Of a stretch of 26,532 nt of DNA, positions 22,032 through 26,532 are shown one piece after another. The stretch spans positions 1 through 26,532 of the forward strand of contig CAJMPT010000018.1 of assembly GCA_905215465.1 (NCBI GenBank), read 5' to 3'. Below the pieces are notes generated by a model that searched no databases, had not been told where the DNA came from, and was given only the letters and a program-made list of their open reading frames with translations. How positions within the stretch are numbered: position 1 is the first letter of the stretch; every line of letters starts with the position of its first letter. The stretch comes from an uncultured bacterium (GTDB taxonomy: Bacteria; Actinomycetota; Coriobacteriia; Coriobacteriales; Atopobiaceae). The translations under genes were made by a program, and so were the position numbers.

Positions 22032-23327
22032 ATGGACGCCGCGCTTCTCCACGAGGTCTGGGCCACCCTGGTGTGCTTCACCACCGTGCTGCTTGCCTCC
22101 GAGCTCACGTTCTGTCTGCCCAACCTGCCCCGTCGCCCGCGCTTTTTGGCCAGGGCCGCCGTGGCCATCCCGGTCTACGTGGCACTCTTCAACTCGCACC
22201 TGCTGGTGATGCCCGTCGGCGGCACGTGGCTCGTCTCCCCGCGGGCGACCCTCATCTTTGCCGCCTCGGTCGCCGTGATCTGGGCCCTCTTTGACGTGCC
22301 CCTGCAGACGGCCCTGTTCTACGGCGCGGCCGGCTACTCGGTGGAGGGCATCCTCTTCGTCATAAGAAACGCAAGGAGCTACTTTCCCGGTCTGCCGCAG
22401 CTCGACGTGGTTTCCGGCAAGATCGCCTGTGGGTGCTGCTGCGCGCTGGCGCTTCTCGCCGTGCTCCTGGTCCTCTCGGCCCGCTACGGAAAGGACCGCC
22501 AGCCCGACGTCAACAACGCCTTTCTGCTGGTCTTCGTGCTGATTACGCACCTCGTGGTCAACGTGCTCTCGACGTGGGTGCGCGTGGACGGCCTGCAGAG
22601 CGGCCCCTACGCCGTGTGCAGCGTCATGTGCTACGTGCTGCTGCTCATGGTGCAGTTCGGCGCCTTCCAGATCTCCTCGATGGAGCGCGAGCGCGACCTC
22701 GAGCGGCGCCTCTTCCGCCTGCGTGAGCGCCAGCAGCGCGAGGGGCAGGAGAGCGTCGAGGTGGTCAACGTCAAGTTCCATGACCTCAAGCACCAGATAG
22801 CCGCCCTGCGCCAGATGGAGGGCGGCGAGCTCCGCGAGAGGTGTCTGGCGGAGCTGGAGCACTCCATCGAGGCCTACGACGCGTCCGTGCACTCGGGCGA
22901 CCCGGCCGTGGACGCCATCCTCACCGAGAAGAGCACCCGCTGCTGGAGCCGCGGCATAGACTTCTCGTGCATGGTGGATGGCGGCTGCCTGGCCGGCCTG
23001 GGCGTGGTCGACCTCTACACCCTCCTGGGAAACGCCCTGGACAACGCCATAGAGGCTGCCGAGAAGGTTCCCTCGTGGGAGGCCCGGGTGGTCTCCGTGC
23101 GCGCGTGGTCGCGCGGCGGCCTGGCGTTTCTCTGCGTGGAGAACTCCTGCGTGGGACAAGTGACGCTGGGGGAGGACGGCCTGCCGGTGACGTCCAAGGA
23201 TGACCCCGACTACCACGGCTTCGGCCTGCGCAGCATCCGCGACATCACGCGGCGCCACGGCGGCAACCTGACCCTGGAGCCTGCCGACGGGCGCTTCTCG
23301 CTGACGGTGCTGCTGCCGCTGGAGTAG
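22032..23327 (+). CDS. GHKL-type sensor histidine kinase (HK2)
   Basis: A 431-residue membrane kinase paralogous to HK1. Residues 1-215 contain about six hydrophobic segments, including an unusual CGCCCALALLAVLLVL stretch with three adjacent cysteines at residues 135-137. An Arg/Glu-rich linker follows (217-242). His250 in VKFHDLKHQI is the likely phosphoacceptor. The ATPase domain has N-box GNALDNAIEA (333-342) and G-box GFGLRSI near residue 400. It starts one base after the RR2 stop. As with HK1, no peptide precursor or processing protease gene is seen, so the signal may be a sugar, a diffusible compound or an unlinked peptide. Confidence 0.9.
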   Translation: MDAALLHEVWATLVCFTTVLLASELTFCLPNLPRRPRFLARAAVAIPVYVALFNSHLLVMPVGGTWLVSPRATLIFAASVAVIWALFDVPLQTALFYGAAGYSVEGILFVIRNARSYFPGLPQLDVVSGKIACGCCCALALLAVLLVLSARYGKDRQPDVNNAFLLVFVLITHLVVNVLSTWVRVDGLQSGPYAVCSVMCYVLLLMVQFGAFQISSMERERDLERRLFRLRERQQREGQESVEVVNVKFHDLKHQIAALRQMEGGELRERCLAELEHSIEAYDASVHSGDPAVDAILTEKSTRCWSRGIDFSCMVDGGCLAGLGVVDLYTLLGNALDNAIEAAEKVPSWEARVVSVRAWSRGGLAFLCVENSCVGQVTLGEDGLPVTSKDDPDYHGFGLRSIRDITRRHGGNLTLEPADGRFSLTVLLPLE

Positions 23328-23389
23328 CCCTCCGCCGAGCGGCGGCTTCCGGGCGGCGAGCGGCGCCGGCCCCGTAACCCTCTCGCAAT

Positions 23390-23418
23390 CCGTGAAACCC
23401 AGCCCGCAGACCGTGAAA
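23390..23418 (+). promoter_or_regulatory. LytTR-type direct repeat upstream of GH3-2
   Basis: CCGTGAAA occurs at 23390-23397 and 23411-23418, exactly 21 bp apart, the spacing LytTR regulators recognise. A -10-like TAGGAT lies at 23449-23454, and the region where the -35 should be (about 23426-23431) is poor, as at activator-dependent promoters. The repeats share the core CCGT with those at 12833-12861. Regulation by RR2 or RR1 is inferred. Confidence 0.5.
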
Positions 23419-23504
23419 GTGCCATGGCGGCGGCAGCCTTTGCTCCCGTAGGATGCCAGCCAAGGGGATACACCCACAAAAACCCATGGTGAAAGGGGTC
23501 AAGC

Positions 23505-25976
23505 ATGACTGGGAAGAGCATCACCAGAAGGGGCTTCGTCGCAGGGGGCGCGCTCGCCGCGGGCCTTCTGGGCCTGGCGGGCTGCGACGCGGCCGGCGGC
23601 ACCGACGGCGCCGCCAAGGGCTCCGGCTACAAGGAGACCGACTCCGGCAACGGCTACACCGTCGTCGACAACGGCGACGGCAAGCAGCTGAGCTACTCTC
23701 CGGACTCCGGCCTCAAGCTCATCGAGAAGGACGGCTACGCGTTCAAGGACTTCGAGGGCACGGGCGAGCTCGTTCCCTACGAGGACTGGCGCCTCACCGC
23801 CGAGGAGCGCGCCGACGACCTGGCCGGCCGCCTCACGATCGAGCAGATTGCGGGCCTCATGTGCTTCTCCGCGCACGTGTTCACGCTCGAGGACGACAAC
23901 TCCGTGACCGACGTCCAGAAGGAGTTCCTTGACGGCAACGTCCGCGCCGTCCTGAACGCCGCTTCCGGCTACGCCGCGTATCGCCAGGCAGCCTGGTCAA
24001 ACCTCATGCAGGCCTACGTCGAGGCGTCCGGCAACAAGATTCCCGTGAACTTCTCGTCTGACCCGCGCAACGGCAAGAACTGCACCGACTGGCCGGGCAA
24101 CCTGGCCCTTGCGGCGACCTTCGACCCCGCCGTGGCCAAGCAGACCGGCGCCGGCATTGCCCGCGAGATGCGCGAGATGGGCGTCACCACGTTCCTCGGG
24201 CCCCAGGTGGACGTCGCCACCGACCCGCGCTGGCAGCGCTTCAGCGGCACCTTCGGCGAGGACCCGGCACTGTCCCGCGACATGACCCGCGCACTTGTGG
24301 ACGGCCTGCAGTCCACCGTCGACGAGAAGGGCGAGGACCAGGGCTGGGGCACCGGCTCTCTGGTCTCCATGGTCAAGCACTGGCCGGCCGAGGGCCCGGG
24401 CGAGGGCGGCCGCGAGGCCCACACCGAGGGCGGCAAGTACGCCGTCTACCCGTCCGACGGCTTTGAGGCCTGCATGATTCCCTTCGTTGACGGCGCCTTC
24501 AAGCTCGACGGCAAGACGGGCAGTGCCGCGGCCATCATGACCTCCTACACCATCGCCTACGACGAGGACATGAAGTACGGCGAGCTCGTGGGATCGGGCT
24601 TCTCCAAGTACAAGGTCCAGGAGCTCCTGCGCGAGAAGTTCGGCTTTGCCGGCTCCGCCTGCACCGACTGGGCCGTCCTGAACGACGTCCAGCCTGACGG
24701 CGCCAAGTCCTACCGCTGCTGGGGCGTCGAGGGCGGCGACTGGACGCCCGCCAAGCGCGCCTCCAAGGCCGTCTCTGTCGGCGTCGACCAGATGGGCGGC
24801 TGCAACGACCCCACCCTGCTGGTCTCCGCCTTCGAGGACATGAAGGCCGAGCTGGGCGAGGAGAAGGCCACCGAGAACTTCCGCGCCTCCGCCAAGCGCC
24901 TGCTGCTGGGCTACTTCAACACGGGCATCTTCGAGGACCCCTACGTCGACCCCGACGCGGCCAAGTCCGACATCGACAAGGGCAACGACGAGGTTGCCGC
25001 CGCCGCGCTGGACGCCCAGGTCAAGGGTATCGTCATGCTCAAGAACGCCGACGGCGTCATCAAGAAGGCCGACGGGTCGGCCAAGCCCAAGGCCTACGTG
25101 CCCATGCGCTTCACCGCGGCCTTCCGCAAGGCGGGCACCATGGACGCCGCGCCCTGGAAGGAGTCCGCGGCCACCTGCGCGCTGCCGCTCTCCAAGGGCA
25201 CGCTCGAGAAGTACTTCGACGTGGTGACCGACACGCTGGCCGACGCCCTGACCGGCCCCGCCGACGACAAGGGCAACGCCACGCCCGCCGAGGCCGACCT
25301 CACCCGCCTCACCGCCGCCGACATCGCCGACTGCGGCCTGGTCCTTGTCTGCGCCGCCGCCCCCAACAACGCCTCCCCGCGCGCCGCTCGCACCGAGGCC
25401 GGCGACTACGTGCCGCTGTCCGTGCAGTACCGTCCCTACACGGCCGACGCCGACGTCGTGCGCAAGGCTTCCCTTGCCGGCGACCCCGCCGACGGCAGCT
25501 GCTGGGCAGACCACGAGACCGCCAAGGGCGTCGCCATCGAGAACCGCAGCTACTTTGGCAAGACCTCCCAGATCACCAACGAGGGTCAGCTCGACCAGAT
25601 CCTCGAGGCGGCGGCCCTGGCCAAGGAGGCCGGAAAGCCCTGCGTCGTCATTCTCGACATCACGCAGCCCATGTGCGTGCACGAGTTCGAGTCCGAGGTC
25701 GACGCCATCCTGGTCTCCATGTCCGGCTCCACCGAGGCGGCCTGTCGCATCGTCGCCGGCCAGGACGAGCCTTCGGGACTCCTGCCCATGCAGATGCCCA
25801 AGGACATGGTGGCCGTCGAGACCCAGCTCGAGGACGCCTCCCGCGACATGGATTGCTACGTGGACGCCGAGGGCAACACCTATGACTTCGCGTACGGCCT
25901 CAACTGGAGCGGCGTCATCGACGACGAGCGCGTGAAGACCTACAAGGTCGCCCCGCTCGCCAAGCCCGAGGCGTAG
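23505..25976 (+). CDS. Tat-exported lipoprotein glycoside hydrolase family 3 (GH3-2)
   Basis: An 823-residue paralogue of GH3-1. The signal has TRRGFVAGG (residues 8-16) and lipobox LAGC with Cys27, so it is also surface-anchored via Tat. The region matching the EF-hand of GH3-1 is degenerate here (FKDFEGTGELVPYEDW), so calcium binding is probably lost. Lys291-His292 in MVKHWPAEG and the likely nucleophile Asp388 in SACTDWAV are kept, suggesting an active enzyme. Late shared segments include SVQYRPYTAD and LNWSGVIDDER. The start is ATG 23505 after GAAAGGGG. It stands behind its own repeat-bearing promoter region, 177 bases after HK2, and ends in a terminator duplicated from GH3-1. Confidence 0.88.
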   Translation: MTGKSITRRGFVAGGALAAGLLGLAGCDAAGGTDGAAKGSGYKETDSGNGYTVVDNGDGKQLSYSPDSGLKLIEKDGYAFKDFEGTGELVPYEDWRLTAEERADDLAGRLTIEQIAGLMCFSAHVFTLEDDNSVTDVQKEFLDGNVRAVLNAASGYAAYRQAAWSNLMQAYVEASGNKIPVNFSSDPRNGKNCTDWPGNLALAATFDPAVAKQTGAGIAREMREMGVTTFLGPQVDVATDPRWQRFSGTFGEDPALSRDMTRALVDGLQSTVDEKGEDQGWGTGSLVSMVKHWPAEGPGEGGREAHTEGGKYAVYPSDGFEACMIPFVDGAFKLDGKTGSAAAIMTSYTIAYDEDMKYGELVGSGFSKYKVQELLREKFGFAGSACTDWAVLNDVQPDGAKSYRCWGVEGGDWTPAKRASKAVSVGVDQMGGCNDPTLLVSAFEDMKAELGEEKATENFRASAKRLLLGYFNTGIFEDPYVDPDAAKSDIDKGNDEVAAAALDAQVKGIVMLKNADGVIKKADGSAKPKAYVPMRFTAAFRKAGTMDAAPWKESAATCALPLSKGTLEKYFDVVTDTLADALTGPADDKGNATPAEADLTRLTAADIADCGLVLVCAAAPNNASPRAARTEAGDYVPLSVQYRPYTADADVVRKASLAGDPADGSCWADHETAKGVAIENRSYFGKTSQITNEGQLDQILEAAALAKEAGKPCVVILDITQPMCVHEFESEVDAILVSMSGSTEAACRIVAGQDEPSGLLPMQMPKDMVAVETQLEDASRDMDCYVDAEGNTYDFAYGLNWSGVIDDERVKTYKVAPLAKPEA

Positions 25977-26014
25977 TCCTCGCCTGGCGGTCCTGCCGCC
26001 CAGTCCCGCACGTG

Positions 26015-26066
26015 CGGCACCACGCGCCGACCCCGAACTCTTCCCCGGGGCCGGCGTTTCTTGTCG
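26015..26066 (+). repeat. 52-bp repeat with terminator, copy 2
   Basis: Matches 21205-21256 at 49 of 52 positions. The contained hairpin (26026-26034 with 26047-26055) has one mismatch and is followed by GTTTCTT, making it the terminator of GH3-2. Confidence 0.85.
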
Positions 26067-26134
26067 GGCTGGTTGGGACTGTGCGGCCATGTGTAGCTGC
26101 GGTTACGTCTGGATGAAAGGCTTCTTTACCGGGG

Positions 26135-26162
26135 TTGCGCCATGTGCCAGACCCCCTACCAT
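26135..26162 (+). promoter_or_regulatory. Promoter-like sequence before a hairpin
   Basis: TTGCGC (26135-26140) and TACCAT (26157-26162) are 16 bp apart. Transcription from here would enter the hairpin at 26172-26215 almost at once, so any product would be very short or attenuated. Confidence 0.25.
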
Positions 26163-26171
26163 GTAGGCAGT

Positions 26172-26215
26172 GCGGCGGCGACCGACCCACCTCTTCCCGG
26201 GTCGGCCGCCGCCGC
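26172..26215. terminator. Strong GC hairpin, terminator-like
   Basis: Arms of 17 bp (26172-26188 with 26199-26215) pair with one mismatch around a 10-nt loop, followed by GGCCCTTTCT. It resembles the GH3 terminators in its CTCTTCC loop. It may be a second stop for GH3-2 transcripts. Confidence 0.5.
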
Positions 26216-26224
26216 GGCCCTTTC

Positions 26225-26532
26225 TGGCTAAGTTGCAGGGCCACAACTGGTGCGCGGGTCGGTTTTGGCCGCAATCCGTGCACGGAAGTGGCCTTGGTGT
26301 GAGCGTTGCGGCAAAGGCTGTGCAGAAGTGACCTTGGTGTGAGTGCCTTTATGGAGGTAGCGTCCTGCGCCTTCTGATTTTATGCAAGACGGAAAGAGCG
26401 GCAAGCCGCCTGCCTGCGTCTTTGCGCCAACAATATTCATACGAAAAATGATATCATTGGAAAGTGCCGAAATTGGGCTCGCACGAAGGGAGTGCGGCAA
26501 GAACTTGGACCGGTCCGCCGGTCCGGAGGGAG
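26225..26532. other. Gene-free right end with palindromes
   Basis: No convincing gene is seen. Besides the tandem repeat it holds the perfect 12-bp palindrome AATGATATCATT (26447-26458) in an AT-rich patch, and a hairpin GGACCGG/CCGGTCC (26507-26513 with 26518-26524) directly followed by GGAGGGAG. That last stretch may be the ribosome site of a gene starting just outside the window. Confidence 0.35.
26285..26343. repeat. Tandem direct repeat, 40-bp period
   Basis: A 19-bp unit (GAAGTGRCCTTGGTGTGAG) occurs at 26285-26303 and 26325-26343 with one difference, each preceded by GTGCA. No coding frame is supported. It may be the remnant of a longer repeat array or an operator pair. Confidence 0.55.

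Noticed and set aside
23997..26090. 697-codon open frame on the minus strand inside GH3-2
   Set aside because: Same kind of antisense shadow as in GH3-1.
26285..26343. CRISPR array
   Set aside because: Only two 19-bp units with a 21-bp gap, no further repeats and no cas genes.

Overview
The window is high-GC bacterial DNA, most likely from a gut or oral Coriobacteriia actinobacterium of the Olsenella/Atopobiaceae type. That is an inference from gene content and style: Tat-exported lipoproteins, DUF3793 next to flavodoxin, the selenium-type molybdenum hydroxylase maturation genes yqeB/yqeC, and GHKL/LytTR two-component pairs. No rRNA, tRNA, CRISPR array or intact insertion sequence was seen.

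Layout. (1) 1-515: a short gene end on + and a truncated ATPase remnant on -. (2) 0.7-3.5 kb: an operon of a DUF3793 protein and a flavodoxin behind a good promoter with DtxR-like dyads, then a small membrane protein, a minus-strand unknown and a small Tat lipoprotein. (3) 3.5-12.8 kb: a molybdenum block. yqeC (-) diverges from yqeB-xdhC-modA-modB-modC-moaA-moaC/MOSC-moeA-like-mog (+). The tightly packed genes import molybdate, build molybdopterin and mature a (probably selenium-dependent) molybdenum hydroxylase. The enzyme itself, selD and moaD/moaE are not here. (4) 12.8-16.4 kb: an unusually palindrome-rich stretch around an M20 peptidase (-) and a butanediol-type dehydrogenase (+). It holds a candidate small RNA with its own promoter and terminator, preceded by a 21-bp-period direct repeat of the kind LytTR regulators bind, and two families of hairpins with conserved apices and copy-specific arms. 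(5) 16.4-26 kb: two GHKL kinase/LytTR regulator pairs interleaved with two paralogous Tat-lipoprotein family-3 glycoside hydrolases (HK1-RR1 on -, then GH3-1, RR2, HK2, GH3-2 on +). The two hydrolase genes end in nearly identical terminators. (6) The last 0.5 kb has no gene; it holds a strong hairpin, a 40-bp-period direct repeat and a 12-bp perfect palindrome.

The most interesting signals are these. First, LytTR-type direct repeats occur in front of both GH3-2 and the candidate small RNA, which together with the two regulators suggests an agr-like circuit controlling secreted hydrolases and an RNA. Second, hairpin elements after two stop codons have outer arms that mirror the 3' end of the gene they follow, around a conserved 12-nt loop.
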